A DNA stretch of 64,000 nt from Eublepharis macularius (Eukaryota > Chordata > Lepidosauria > Squamata > Eublepharidae): contig NC_072795.1 in the NCBI RefSeq assembly GCF_028583425.1, forward strand, positions 7,029,001-7,093,000. Direction: 5' to 3'. The notes under the pieces were generated by a model that had not been told where the DNA came from, did not search any database, and saw only the letters and a list, made by a program, of their open reading frames with translations. Position numbers and translations under genes: made by a program. Every line of letters begins with the position of its first letter. Within the stretch, counting starts at the first letter, position 1. Of the stretch, positions 54,701 through 63,786 are shown one piece after another.

Positions 54701-55203
54701 ACAAAGCCAAACTGGATTACAAAAAATACGCAGACCGCCATCGTGCGGCCGAATGGGAATTACAACCCGGAGATCATGTGTATATTTCCACAAAAAATCT
54801 AAAACTTGCTCAAACCAGCCGCAAACTCGCTCTGAAATTCCTAGGACCTTTTCCTGTGCGCAAGATAATAAATAAGGTGACTGTTGCTGTAACTTTGCCC
54901 AAGAACCTGCGCCATGTGCATGATACATTCCATGTCAGTCTTCTAAAGAGAGCTCCCACCGACAACAAATGGCACGTCAAAGCTCCACCCATTCCAACTT
55001 TGATTGACGACCAAATACACTATGAGGTACAACAAATCTTAGACTCTAAACTCAAACGAAATCAGCTTTTTTACCTCATTAGATGGAAGGACTTTGATTC
55101 TGGTTACGATGAATGGGTGAACTCTGCACATGTTCATGCTCCTAGATTAACCAAAGCTTTTCATACTCGCTACCCATATAAGCCAGGGGGGAACCTGTTT
55201 TAA
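51754..55203 (+). CDS. pol: pol of the Gypsy element
   Basis: Open frame meeting the end of gag in a different frame. Gypsy elements commonly express pol from gag by programmed frameshifting or read-through. Domains in order, with approximate residues: aspartic protease (DSG at 46-48), reverse transcriptase (YLDDVLIYS near 362), RNase H (VDASDTAIGG near 520), integrase with HHCC zinc finger (about 727-770) and catalytic core (MDF near 796, SDRGGQF near 856), and chromodomain (about 1088-1140, YLIRWKDFDSGYDEWV). Confidence 0.92.
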   Translation: MKGPKRQIRPKPVPARNRPPGSILFMPVTLINPERKMHIRVQALIDSGCSRDIIAPALVNGLVLPTRDLQNPVIFEQMDGTNMNPVTTETIPVITGMGQHWEKRSFVISSTAKYPLILGSKWLCDHNPYIDWAQGCITFSHTNCKNHRWNQNWGEDPTHKEKALLTQEEVNQIPEPYWPFLNAFSEEEADTLPPHRRTDCAVEILPGASLPKGRLYPMSLHEREELRKFIDTNLQRGFIRPAASPHAAPVLFVKKKDGGLRLCTDFRGLNAVSTNNAYPIPLIRDLLNVVAQGKIFTKLDLKDAYFHVRIKAGDEWKTAFNTPLGQYEYLVMPFGLTGAPSVFMSMINEVLHEFLYKGVVVYLDDVLIYSDTEEEHIQTVRKVLATLMKNKLPIKLSKCEFHKTELTYLGYCISQEGLKMDPAKIQAIQDWQKPTTRKELQSFLGFANFYRDFIANFAQITLPLTDLLKTKDKGDQAKKPSAKLQWTPDCQTAFDCLKKQFVTEPILSHPNEQSPFIVQVDASDTAIGGVLLQKGEDGRLRPCAFLSRKFSEAERNWNVWEKEAFAVKAALTNWRHWLEGARYPFEVWTDHKNLEALRSPRRLNAKQLRWAEFFSKFNFTLNYLPGKTNFLADALSRMPQHKSKREETVDTVFSPTQLGGVVTTRSHAKQPLPASQEWKSKLQTEVEKEGDRAPRSKLTQTPQGDWLAGSKFYVPDSLRLEVLQRCHDAPTAGHYGYLKTLHLIQRQFWWPGMRKDISQYVSSCPICLSAKTRKGKPPGLLQPLETPNRPWEIISMDFITDLPISKGHNCILVVVDLFSKQAHFIPCTAIPSARKLADLFLKHIVKLHSFPSKVISDRGGQFVANFWRELLKMLNIEQGISSSHHPQTDGQSEKTNQILEQFLRCYINFQQDNWVDLLPLAEFSYNNSVHASTGEAPFRIVYGTHFNPFPLDAPPLHSSKLPDVSSWWGEAAQQWTLIKKHLDKAKLDYKKYADRHRAAEWELQPGDHVYISTKNLKLAQTSRKLALKFLGPFPVRKIINKVTVAVTLPKNLRHVHDTFHVSLLKRAPTDNKWHVKAPPIPTLIDDQIHYEVQQILDSKLKRNQLFYLIRWKDFDSGYDEWVNSAHVHAPRLTKAFHTRYPYKPGGNLF

Positions 55204-55214
55204 GGGGGGCAGAA

Positions 55215-55630
55215 TGTCAGGTCCAGTGTATATCTAAACTGTACTGACTCCATTTTCTAATGCTTCTAGTGTTTGAGTGTTTTCTCCCCAGGTGCACCAG
55301 TTCCCAGGCAGCATTCCCACCGGAGGAGACTGTTTTGTCTAACACCGTTCCACCAAGCATTGGCCTTGAAGGAGAGCAGCTTCCCAGGACTGAGAGATGT
55401 TGTTTTGAGAACTGTGGGGGGAGGCTGATCCAGATGGGTATTGTTACTCTGTATCTTATGCTTGCTCTTCATTGGTAACAATGATCATGTACCATCCTGA
55501 TTCTCCTATTCAGGACAGTGGACTATAATGGACCTTTTCTGCAGTAAAGTTTCCTTTTCCAAACAATGGACTTGTGTTTGCTTCTAAAGGGAACCCTGTA
55601 GTGAGTGCCTTATTTAGCCACAGTCTGACA
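55215..55630 (+). repeat. 3' LTR of the Gypsy element
   Basis: 416 bp, same termini and reading as the 5' LTR. Preceded by the purine run AAGGGGGGCAGAA. Confidence 0.93.
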
Positions 55631-55889
55631 CTCACCACCGCCCACTCTTGCTGCTGCCGCCTGCTCTTGCTGTTGCCATTGCCTGGTCTCGCGGCACAGG
55701 AGCACACCCCTTGTCCGGAGGTGCGCCATGCCTCCTGGGGAAGGGGCACCCCAGGGAATGCGCCCCCCCCCCGGCCGTCCAGGTAAGTGGCGCAAGGAGG
55801 AAAGGGTGGGATTGCCCCGGGCGAGAGAATGGCAACCCTATGCAGCTGCCCTGGATTTACACCATAGCAGTGCCCATGACTTGTAGTGA

Positions 55890-56042
55890 CTTTATAGTAG
55901 CCTGATTTGATCAGTGGCACCTGAATCTTTTTATCCTGTTATCTGAATTAAGTGGTTTTAATGTTTTTATTGTATTTTTATTAGAATATCGTTAGAAGCC
56001 ACCCTGAGCCCATTCGCGGGAAGGGCAGGGTATAACTCGCAT
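55890..56042 (+). mobile_element. LINE/SINE tail fragment
   Basis: ATTAAGTGGTTTTAATGTTT, then GCCACCCTGAGCCCATTCGC, GGGAAGGGCAGGGTATAACT. Same terminal block as at 32330 and 28690. Confidence 0.45.
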
Positions 56043-56165
56043 GCATGCATGCATGCGTGCGTGCATGAAGCAGACATTGAGACCAAGAGTCAGATCTGGC
56101 ATGGGCAGTTTGGAGGAACTTCCATGCTGTGGACCAGCCCAGCCCAGCCCAGCCCAGCCCAGCAG
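56036..56165. repeat. (GCAT)n/(GCGT)n and (AGCCC)n short tandem repeats
   Basis: GCATGCATGCATGCATGCGT at 56039-56068, then five CAGCC pentamers at 56138-56162. Confidence 0.85.
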
Positions 56166-56755
56166 AGCAGAGATGTAGAGGACTCTTCTGAGGAAGAGGC
56201 AGCCGGCGAACCAGACCCAAATCCACCGCCAGTGGCAGAGGCACTGCAGGAGGAGGCAGTCTCTGAAGGATCAGACACAGACCCCCAGACGGGTCCCAGC
56301 ACATTGGCTCCTCAGCTTCCCAGCCCTGGGCCGGCAACAGGGAGCCAGGCACCAGCCAACTCATCCCCCGTTATCATCAGAGCCTCGAGAGCACCATCAG
56401 AGGAGGGCAAGGAAACCCCTCCAAGCCAGAAGGGGCAGTGCCAGGCTAGCAGCACAGCACCGGCCCAGCATGAACAGTGATGCTGAGTGCTTGCAGGAAT
56501 AGGACTGAGACAGCTGGCAGGTGCATGGTGTAGCACAAGTGGCTGAGCAACAGCACAGAAGGGAGTAGCTGTGTGGAAGCAACGCATCCACTTACTAACG
56601 GCCTTGCTGCTGTATTTGGAACTGATTTCCTCGTCTTTGACCGCGGCCTGTTATTGTGGACTTGATTCTGAAATACCCCTTTGAACTCGAAGCTGTGAGT
56701 GTTGTCTAAACCACGCCTGAACCTTGGAACCATGATTCAACTTGCTCTGACAACT
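56166..56755 (+). other. Unassigned repeat-like stretch with a short open frame
   Basis: A 143-codon frame (56049-56480) begins in the microsatellite and contains SSEEEAAGEPDPNPPPV and PSEEGKETPPSQKGQ, a low-complexity acidic and proline-rich composition. No domain is recognisable and there are no splice sites in frame. It may be a decayed ORF of a transposable element. I do not call it a host gene. Confidence 0.3.
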
Positions 56756-56861
56756 AGGGAACTTCCCCTGCCTGCAGTCTGTGTGAGCCAGTAATCAGGG
56801 CATTTCATTTGGAACAACTGTTTGTCCAAAGTTAACAACATAGGAATGGATTGGATTTTGA

Positions 56862-57188
56862 TTAGGGGTGGGTATGGACTGGGAAAAACTCAAGAGCCGT
56901 GGGTCCGTGGCGTTTCATGGACCACGGACCACAAACTTTTCATGGTCTAGCACTGGTTTGCGAACTGACCAGTCAGCTGGAGCAAGGGGATGTTAAATGT
57001 AAAAGCGCTCCTGGCACACTCGCCAGCGGGGCAGGGAGACTTTAACAGACCATGGGACAACAGACCAGCGAAAAGTTCATGAGGGTCTGTGGAAAATAGG
57101 CGTCTCACGACCCGCCGGTTTGCGCACGCCGAACCAGTCCTGTCCGTGTTAAATTTTGGTCCCTTTTCCGGTCCATGCCCACCTCTAA
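56862..57188. repeat. MITE with TTAGGGGTGGG ends
   Basis: Opens TTAGGGGTGGGTATGGACTG and closes CCGGTCCATGCCCACCTCTAA, about 20-bp inverted termini with few mismatches. The interior alternates GTCCGTGG/CCACGGAC and GGTTTGCG motifs. Its terminus matches the repeat at 4321-4687. Confidence 0.7.
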
Positions 57189-57232
57189 CTTTCATTATTT
57201 ACATTTTGAGGGCACACCTCCAGTGAATAACT

Positions 57233-57438
57233 ATGGTTGCCAGTTCCAGGTTGGGAAATTTGGGGACAGAACCTAGAGAAGGCAGGATCTGGGGAGGGGA
57301 GGGACTTCTATGGAGTGTAATGGCATACAGTCCACTCATCAAAGCAGCCATTTTCTCCAGGGCAACTGATCTCTGTGGCCTGGAGATTAGTTGTAATTCC
57401 AGGAGATTTACAGCCACCCCCTGGAGGGTGGCAACTCT
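57233..57438 (-). repeat. MITE of the TTGCCAG family, copy 8
   Basis: Opens TGGTTGCCAGTTCCAGGTTG and closes CCCTGGAGGGTGGCAACTCT. Confidence 0.75.
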
Positions 57439-57439
57439 A

Positions 57440-58900
57440 TGTACAGCCGTCCTGGCCTGCCTGGGGATGGATTATTTCTGCAAGATTGCAGTCTCAGTTG
57501 CATTGTGAAGGGGAAAAGAGAACACATCGGGGGGAAATGACAATGTCTCCAGCAACGTCTCCTTTGTTGCAGGTCCTTAAATGTGTGCTCACTGAATAGG
57601 TACGGAGTACAATTTTCTCCCACATGTCTGAGGATATTTTCCATCTGTCCTCTTCTGTCTGCTGGAACACTCCCTGCCTTCCTAGAGTATCTGATGTGAC
57701 AATTTTGAACACCGAGGGAAGCAGCTGCTCCGTTCAGGAAAGTACATGATGATGCTCACAAAAAATGCGAACGTTAAACCACTTCGCACTATTTAACAAT
57801 ATGCCACAGAAAAAATCATCTGCGCTAAAGGTAGAGGAACAGAACCAGTGAAAAATAACTAAAAAGGAGGCAAAGAAGTGGAGGCATCTTTCCTGGTTTG
57901 GCAGAAGACACGGACTAGCCTGAAAGAGAAGGCAGGACAAAGTAGGACAAGCAATCGAGAGCTATAAGAGTAGAAGGAGTCAGAGTTGAGGCTAGAGAAA
58001 GTGAGGACTGGAAGCTCAATGCCAACAGCAATTTAAGATCTTTTTTCATATGATGCAGCAGCAGCAGTTGCCACCGCATCGTCACTGCCCTGTCTGCAGG
58101 GCTGGCCCGAGTACTAGGCAAACCTAGGTAACTGGTTAGGGCACCAGGTTTTGAGGGGTGCCAAAAAGGCAAGAGGAACCTCCTCTACAGGCTTGAGGAG
58201 AAATTTGGCATTCTAGTTTCTAGAATCTCTGTATCTGTTAACGCTGGTCTTCAGTAGCTGCCATGGTGGAACATGGTGGACTTTTAGGACTGCCAGGTCC
58301 CCCAGTTGGGTGGGGGGATCTCCCTCCCCTCTCCACCACCACTCATCTTGCCAGAAAAGGAAGGGTATCAGATCATAAGAGAGCCCAAGGCTCAAGAAAG
58401 CACACCAGGAAGCACTACTGGGCGTAGTATATCAGCATAAGGTATATTACCATTCAAACCACAAATAATGTAGTGACAATAACAATTCTTGGACTTACAT
58501 AGTCCCCGCAAAAAATTTTTTCAAAGATTCAAGAACAGTTCAAAAGCAGTTTGATATAGACGGAAAGCCGCCCTATGTTCAGGCTGGCGTCTGCGAGCAA
58601 GCTGTCGAGTTCCGAGTTGCTGAGCAATAACAGTTGCAAACTCTGGGTAGAAGGCTGCAACCCCGTGAGAAGACGGCGATGAGCCTAGCCGGCTTCTTTG
58701 CACTCGTTTCAGACTTGTCTCTTTCCTCAGGCCATTACACAATTACCGCCCGTAATATTCAACACACTTGCATAATCTATAAGAAGCGGTATCAGTTGCA
58801 TCGGGGCTTAGAAAAGGAAGGGTAACAGGCCTCCTGCACGTGCTCCCAGCACAGCACAACTGTCACTTCCAGGAGTAATGTTATCATGAAGGCCGTTCCT
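57440..58900. other. Intergenic stretch, nothing recognised
   Basis: No exon with family similarity, no RNA gene and no clear repeat was seen here. Short frames exist on both strands but none shows a domain or splice context. Confidence 0.5.
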
Positions 58901-58904
58901 GTGC

Positions 58905-59120
58905 CCCGCTTACCTGGCCGGTGGTGGGGAGGAACGCATTGCTTGGGTGCGCTCCCTGGTGGTGTGGGGAATTGAGCCGCTGCGGCACTTGGGAGCGCAC
59001 AGTGCCACTGGGGAGTTTGCCCCGAGGTGCATTCTGCCCCCCTCCCATCCAGGTAAGCGGTGGCAGGCGGTGGCAGGTGGGGGGGGGTCCCCTGACCCCA
59101 GCAGGAGACTGGCAACCCTA
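58905..59120. repeat. GC-rich MITE-like repeat
   Basis: GCTTACCTGGCCGGTGG on the left answers CCATCCAGGTAAGCGGTGG on the right, and it ends GAGACTGGCAACCCTAG. A related piece (GGCCGTCCAGGTAAGTGG ... ATGGCAACCCTA) is at about 55745-55840, next to the Gypsy insertion. Confidence 0.4.
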
Positions 59121-59199
59121 GCTCATGTGCTCTGCAGCGGCCTGATTCCGCCCGTGCAACCCTATGTGATGCTGTTGCTTCAGTTGTAATTGAAAGTCA

Positions 59200-59700
59200 C
59201 GTCATGTCCTCTAGCACAATGTAACTCAATAAAGGGAATAGTAAAGGTTAGTAAATAAAACAAACACACCCTAACACATCTAACTATACTGTTCTTAGCT
59301 GCTTCCTGGCGACTGCTTTTAACTGTCTCGCCCCTTCTGGAGGAGGGATCCCTCCATCTGCAGCAGCCTCCCCTCAGCTCTGCTCCCTAGGAGTGAACTC
59401 CGTCCCACTGTGGTGAGGCCTTTTATCCCTTCTCTCGGGCACCACCTCCCTACTTTCCTATTGGTGCAATTTTCCCCTCAGAATCCCCTCTTACCCAATC
59501 ACAGGGGCCAAAGGGGACCTGGGAAATGTAGGCCCCGCAGCCACTTTAGTGCAGGCTTCCCCAGAGCCACTAGGCCTCACTAGGCCCAGGCTCATAACAC
59601 CCTCCTGCCCTAGACCAAATCATGGGGTCCGGCTATCTGGATTCCCATCAGTGAGGTAAGCTGCGTGTTGCTCTTTTAACCTTCTAAACCTTAATACACA
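59200..59700. other. Unassigned stretch, promoter-like motifs on the minus strand
   Basis: On the minus strand GTGATTGGGTAAGAGG and CACCAATAGGAAAG (CCAAT-type boxes) precede GGGATAAAAGGCCTCACC (TATA-like). It may be part of a repeat rather than a gene promoter. No reading frame follows. Confidence 0.25.
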
Positions 59701-59961
59701 AGCTGTATAATCCATTAAAATGGAACCAAGAGGAAAACTTGAATAAACACTGTAGTGGTGAAACAATAGCTCGGGCTGGCTGCTAGTGGTGGGTGATTCC
59801 TGGGCAGCCTGCCTCCTGTCGATTGCCAGGGATCAGCGGGCAGAGGGGCAACCAGCCAAGAGTTTGCCCATAACTGGGGGGTACCTGGCAAACCAAGGCA
59901 TATGGGGAAAGGGGGGGAAACCTTGGAAAGGGGCACTGCTCCTGCAGTCTGCTCAGACCCT

Positions 59962-60423
59962 CAGGTTGCCAGTCTCCAGGTGGTGACTGGCGATCTCCCA
60001 GAATTACGACTGATCTCCTGGTGACAAAGATCAATTCCCCTGGAGAAAATGTCCACTTTGGAGGGTGGACTCTATGGCATTATACTCTACTGAGGCTAGG
60101 TTTGCCAGCTCCAAGTTGGGAAATTCCTGGAGATCTGGGGTGTGTGTGTGTGAAATCTGGATAAACCTGGAGAAAGTGGGGTTTGGGGAGGGAAAGGATC
60201 TTGGCATGGCATAATTCCATAGAGCCCACCCCCCCCCCAAATTAGCCATTTTCTCCAGGTGAACTGATCTCTGTGGCCTGGAGACCAGTTGTAATTCCAG
60301 GAGATCTCCAGCCACTACCTGGAGGCTGGCAACCCTAACCAAGGCCCCTCCCCAACCCCCCCCCCTTTCCAGACTCCACCCTAAAATCTCCAGGAATTTC
60401 CCAACTCAGACCCGGCAACCCTA
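59962..60423 (+). repeat. MITE of the TTGCCAG family, copy 9, split by a copy of its own family
   Basis: Left part 59962-60096 (CAGGTTGCCAGTCTCCAGGT to CTACTGAGGC), right part 60338-60423 (GGCCCCTCCCCAACCCCC to CCCGGCAACCCTA). Together they give the normal family order. Confidence 0.8.
60097..60337 (-). repeat. MITE of the TTGCCAG family, nested copy
   Basis: Opens TAGGTTTGCCAGCTCCAAGT and closes CCTGGAGGCTGGCAACCCTA. Flanks ACTGAGGC (60089-60096) and ACCAAGGC (60338-60345) agree at 6 of 8 bases, both differences being transitions, suggesting an aged 8-bp target duplication. Confidence 0.8.
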
Positions 60424-60926
60424 TAACAGTTCATACTTCCAGGATGGAGGAAGAAGGAAGAGCCAATCAGCCCTGAAGCTCGCTAGGCCTGACCCCAACT
60501 TGTGCCAAAAAGGAGCCACCTTCCCTAAGCCAGGGCAGACTCACACAAGCTAGGAGCCACCTCTCCTGGGCCAGCCTGGCTCTCCTATCCTGCAGTGGAC
60601 TGGCCCAAGGAAGGGAGGCCGTTAACGTGCCAGGATATTCTCTGGCGGCTCTAATGGCCAGTCTGCCCTGCTTTGGCAGCTGCTCAGGTTGCCTGATGAT
60701 AGAGCCGTGTGCTTGAAGCCAGTATAGAGTCTGCCCTCGGGAAGTGTGACCGGTGCTCCCATTCCAGCCATGCTGCTGTGGGACTTTATTGTGCCTGGCC
60801 AGCTGTACATGCTTCCTGTTGCCAGCAATTGTAAATCTCACATGGTAAGGGCGAGAGAGGAATGCAACGGGTGGTAATCCTGGGTGACGGCTGTCTGGGT
60901 GTCCAAAGGTCCCTCTGGGCTCTGTC

Positions 60927-60933
60927 TTATAAG
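60927..60933 (+). promoter_or_regulatory. TATA-like box of the second alkaline phosphatase
   Basis: TTATAAG lies 59 bp before the ATG at 60992, which would place transcription start about 30 bp before the ATG. Position and sequence are plausible; no experimental support. Confidence 0.45.
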
Positions 60934-60991
60934 GTGCAACGCTTGGCAGCCCCTTCTTTTCGCCCAGCAGCCACTCTGTCTTTTTGCAACC

Positions 60992-61052
60992 ATGTGGGTC
61001 TCTCTGCTGTGCCTCTGGCTGGGGCTAGCCCTTTCAGGGGCAGTCATACCAG
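60992..61052 (+). CDS. ALPI: Second alkaline phosphatase exon 1
   Basis: 61 bp: 20 codons of signal peptide plus one base, donor GTAAAG. ATG context is AACCATGTG. It has a much more typical leucine-rich core than the upstream paralogue. Confidence 0.85.
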
Positions 61053-63786
61053 GTAAAGTAAGTGGGATAGGGTGCTGCCTTTCGTGGAGGCTCCCATCTG
61101 TTGTGCTGGGCTGGCAATGGTAGGGATTTTGTTGCATAAGGGGGCACGAATTTTGGCATGGCAGGATGTTTCCAAGACAAATAAGGGGTTACTGGATCGA
61201 ATCAAGCTTGAATTCTCCCTCGAAGCTACAATGACAAAACTGAGATTATTGTACTTTGGTCACATCATGAGAAGACAAGATTCTTTGGAAAAATCAATAG
61301 TGCTAGGAAAAGTGGAAGGCAGTAGGAAAAGAGGAAGACCTAAAATGAGATGTCTTGATGTATTGTCGAAGGCTTTCACGGCCGGGGAACGATGGTTGTT
61401 GTGGGTTTTCCGGGCTGTATTGCCGTGGTCTTGGCATTGTAGTTCTTGACGTTTTGCCAGCAGCTGTGGCTGGCATCTTCAGAGGTGTCTTTTGGTGCTA
61501 TACCTCTGAAGATGCCAGCCACAGCTGCTGGCGAAACATCAAGAACTACAATGCCAAGACCACGGCAATACAGCCCGGAGATGTCTTGACTCAGTAAAGG
61601 AAGCCATGCCTTACAGTTTGCAGGATCTGTCCGTGTATAAATGATCTGAGCAAGTCTGCTAATTATAGGATGTTTTAGAGGTCTTTCATTCATAGGGTCA
61701 CCATAGGTCGGAGGCGACTTGATGGCACATAACACACACACATATTTCCAGGAGGAAAATTTGTATTATTTTAAAGTATTGTGTTATCTGCACGTCTGGA
61801 AGTAATTTGGTTTAAAAAGAAAGACCTTCATTTTTTGGCAAATTAACTTCAAATGTTACTGACTGTCAAGGTGGCCTGCTAGACCGTGTGCAGCTGTAAC
61901 ATAATTTGAGCAATTGAATCGCTCTGGGAGCATCTGCATGGGTGAACACGGTTTTTCCTTGCAGGTGAGAGCCCAGAGGAAACCAGCTGTGCAAATGTGC
62001 AGTAACCATCATCTGGGCATCGGATTGATTAGCTGGTGCCAGTACACAGACAAACCCATCTACCCCGCCTTGTCGCACTGAACGATTTTGCAAATTATAA
62101 AAATTAAATCAATGTGTTTTTTTTAAAAAAATGGAATGCGTGGACTTAAGTACAAATGAGGCTAATACTTAAGTATAAGTGGTGCATAACGCTTTTTTTT
62201 AAAAGGCGGACAGCTTACTCAAAGCTAAGGAGAGGGCAAGAAGCATGATTGAGAGCCAAGCTACAAGTGAGGAATGACACTTGCCTGGCAAGTGAACAGA
62301 CTCACGTGTATTCCTCCCTGTTCACTTGCTGTTCACTTGCTCAAGTGGAGAGCAAGTGAACGGCAAGTGAACAGGGAGGAATACACGTGAGTCTGTTCAC
62401 TTGCCAGGCAAGTGTCATTCCTCACTTGTAGCTTGGATCTAAGTCAGCAGTGTTCAGTGCAAACCAAACTCACCTCTGTGTAAGAGAAAACCAAGACAAC
62501 TCTGTTCTTATGGGACATTTGCACATAGCCATAGAGTAGACTCAAATGAGATGTGGTGCTCAGTTGCATGTCGTTGGCACCCATATTTATTCCTGCCTCT
62601 AAAAGCAGTCACACAAGCTGCATTCTGCAGTGGATGAAGTGGGAGAAAGACCCAGATTCTTAACCCTTTCTATCGTGAGGGTTTTTTTCTGTTAAGGTGC
62701 TTTTCGCTGGCAGAAGAAAATATATTTTCACTTGGGCATGGATGGGTTCATTCTGAGAAGAAAAATATGCCATCTGAGAAAGGGTAGAGAGCTCTCTTCC
62801 CATTGCACCAGCCCTCAAATGCGTTTTATAAAAATAGAGAGACAGAATAGAATGTTTTTCTAAAGTAGTTTGCTCTCAGTGGTGGTACATGTGAGCACCA
62901 GTGTAATTGGGAAATGAAACTCTGTGGTCCTGAAAGCCAGATTTAGGTTGTTAGAGAACAAAGCCAGTGTGGTGTCGTGGTTAGAGCCTGGACTAGAATC
63001 TGGGAGACCCAAGTTCCAGCCCCTGTTCTTCCATCAAACTTGCCGGCTGACACTGGACCGGTCGTTGTCTCTGGCTAATCTACCTCACAAGGTTGTTGGG
63101 AGGATAAAATAGAGTCAAGGAAATCAAGGGCAACATCTTATGCTCCTTGGAAGTAGGGTGGAATAAAAGTGTGCTAGACAGATAAGGAAACAGGAAGAAT
63201 TTCTGAGACACTGGAGAATCCAGGTGTCAATCTCTTTTCTGTCTAGCACATTTTTATTCCACCCTACTTCCAAGGATCATCAGATGGTGCCTTTGATTTC
63301 CTTGCCTCCATTTTATCCTCCCAACAACCCTGTGAGGTAGGTTAGCCCTGGAGAAAATGGCTGCTTTGGAGGACGGACTCTATGGTATTATACCCCGCTG
63401 AGGTTCCTCCCTTCCACAAACCCTCCTTCCCCAGGCTTCACCCCCCCCCAAGTCTCCAGGAATTTCCCCACCTGGAGCTGGCAACCCCAAGACCGGCATC
63501 CCTGTGACAAGCATCAGTTTGGTTACTCGAACTCTGGACCTGGAACCACATGCATGTAGAAAACCCAGTCAGCATTTTGGGAGATCTGCCTGCAAGTAAC
63601 CTGGTTGTGTAAGTGCTAAGAATTGCCAACACCCGTCAGTCCTAACCTGTGTCTCATTTCTGCCTCAAGCCGAGGAAGAAAAGCCAGCCTTCTGGAATGA
63701 GAAGGCATCCCGGGCCATTCAAGAAGCCCTGAACCTCCATCCCCGGCACCACCGTGCTAAGAACCTCATCCTCTTTTTGGGAGATG
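60992..63786 (+). CDS. ALPI: Second alkaline phosphatase, first two coding exons (gene continues off the window)
   Basis: Exon 1 is 60992-61052 and exon 2 is 63670-63786 (117 bp). Joined they read MWVSLLCLWLGLALSGAVIP (signal peptide, about 17-20 residues), AEEEKPAFWNEKASRAIQEA and LNLHPRHHRAKNLILFLGD. The phases equal those of the upstream gene, and the AKNxILFLGD end carries the first metal-binding Asp. The exon 2 acceptor is CCTCAAG and its donor GTGAGT. The two paralogues differ clearly in sequence, so the duplication is not recent. Whether the gene is whole cannot be judged here. It is the tandem neighbour expected at the ALPP-ALPG-ALPI locus. The symbol is provisional. Confidence 0.88.
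61359..61577 (-). mobile_element. Penelope-like fold-back element, group B, long copy
   Basis: Flanked by the 12-bp direct repeat GAGATGTCTTGA (61347-61358 and 61578-61589), which lies inside the LINE above. It begins TGTATTGTCGAAGGCTTTCA. Arms of about 76 bp (CGGGCTGTATTGCCGTGGTC and GACCACGGCAATACAGCCCG at their outer ends) are near-perfect inverted repeats around a loop at about 61490-61504. Confidence 0.75.
61506..61540 (+). ncRNA. Hammerhead-ribozyme-like motif, group B
   Basis: CTGAAGA (61506-61512), one T, stem II GCCAGC/GCTGGC (61514-61519 with 61527-61532, 7-base loop), then GAAAC and ATC. The opposite arm of the palindrome reads CAAAACGTC at the same place, so the ancestral form was probably GAAACGTC, with a two-pair stem III and no loop, as in the small dimer-forming variants. 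The single base between CTGANGA and stem II recurs here as in group A. Confidence 0.4.
62255..62436. repeat. Near-perfect palindromic MITE
   Basis: The left arm (GCCAAGCTACAAGTGAGGAA ... TTCCTCCCTGTTCACTTGC) is matched by the right arm (GCAAGTGAACAGGGAGGAAT ... TTCCTCACTTGTAGCTTGG) with almost no mismatch. The centre holds further GTTCACTTGC copies. It lies in intron 1 of the second phosphatase. Confidence 0.8.
62965..63182 (+). mobile_element. tRNA-derived SINE, full-length
   Basis: GCCAGTGTGGTGTCGTGGTT (box A), GAGACCCAAGTTCCAGCCCC (box B), GTTGTTGGGAGGATAAAATA and tail TTGGAAGTAGGGTGGAATAAAAG. Confidence 0.75.
63238..63345 (-). mobile_element. tRNA-derived SINE tail, inverted beside the previous copy
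   Basis: TCTGTCTAGCACATTTTTAT, TCCACCCTACTTCCAAGGAT and CATTTTATCCTCCCAACAAC are the reverse of the 62965 copy. With it they form an inverted pair about 60 bp apart. Confidence 0.7.
63346..63487 (+). repeat. MITE of the TTGCCAG family, right half
   Basis: Starts inside the family at CCCTGGAGAAAATGGCTGCT and closes CCACCTGGAGCTGGCAACCC. Confidence 0.65.
63670..63786 (+). CDS. ALPI: Second alkaline phosphatase exon 2
   Basis: 117 bp. It encodes (A)EEEKPAFWNEKASRAIQEAL and NLHPRHHRAKNLILFLGD. The EEEKPAFWN start is close to human ALPP EEENPDFWN. Another TTGCCAG MITE begins at about 63894 in the following intron. Confidence 0.93.

Larger units (their letters stand above)
48652..55630 (+). mobile_element. 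Ty3/Gypsy LTR retrotransposon, chromovirus (chromodomain) type, looks whole
   Basis: A 6979-bp element with two 416-bp LTRs (TGTCAG...CTGACA), a long gag frame and a pol frame, and a G-rich polypurine run just before the right LTR. The 5-bp target duplication CTCAC is present on both sides (48647-48651 and 55631-55635). The LTRs look identical by eye, which implies a very recent insertion. Pol order is protease, reverse transcriptase, RNase H, integrase and a C-terminal chromodomain, typical of vertebrate chromoviruses, a lineage related to the source of the domesticated mammalian PEG10/RTL genes. No breaks stand out. It lies about 3 kb downstream of the first phosphatase gene and 5 kb upstream of the second, in the same orientation. 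Confidence 0.93.
61186..61740 (+). mobile_element. RTE/BovB-type LINE 3' end, interrupted by a hairpin repeat
   Basis: Reads DRIKLEFSLEATMTKLRLLY, FGHIMRRQDSLEKSIVLGK and VEGSRKRGRPKMR, the familiar C-terminal end of RTE/BovB-like ORF2. It is split at 61358 by the element 61359-61577. The 3' UTR follows (CAGTAAAGGAAGCCATGCC ... GGGTCACCATAGGTCGGAGG, CGACTTGATGGCAC) with a short CA tail. It is 5'-truncated. Confidence 0.7.

Noticed and set aside
56049-56480. A 143-codon acidic, proline-rich frame as a host gene
   Set aside because: It starts in a microsatellite and has low complexity and no domain. More likely a decayed repeat.
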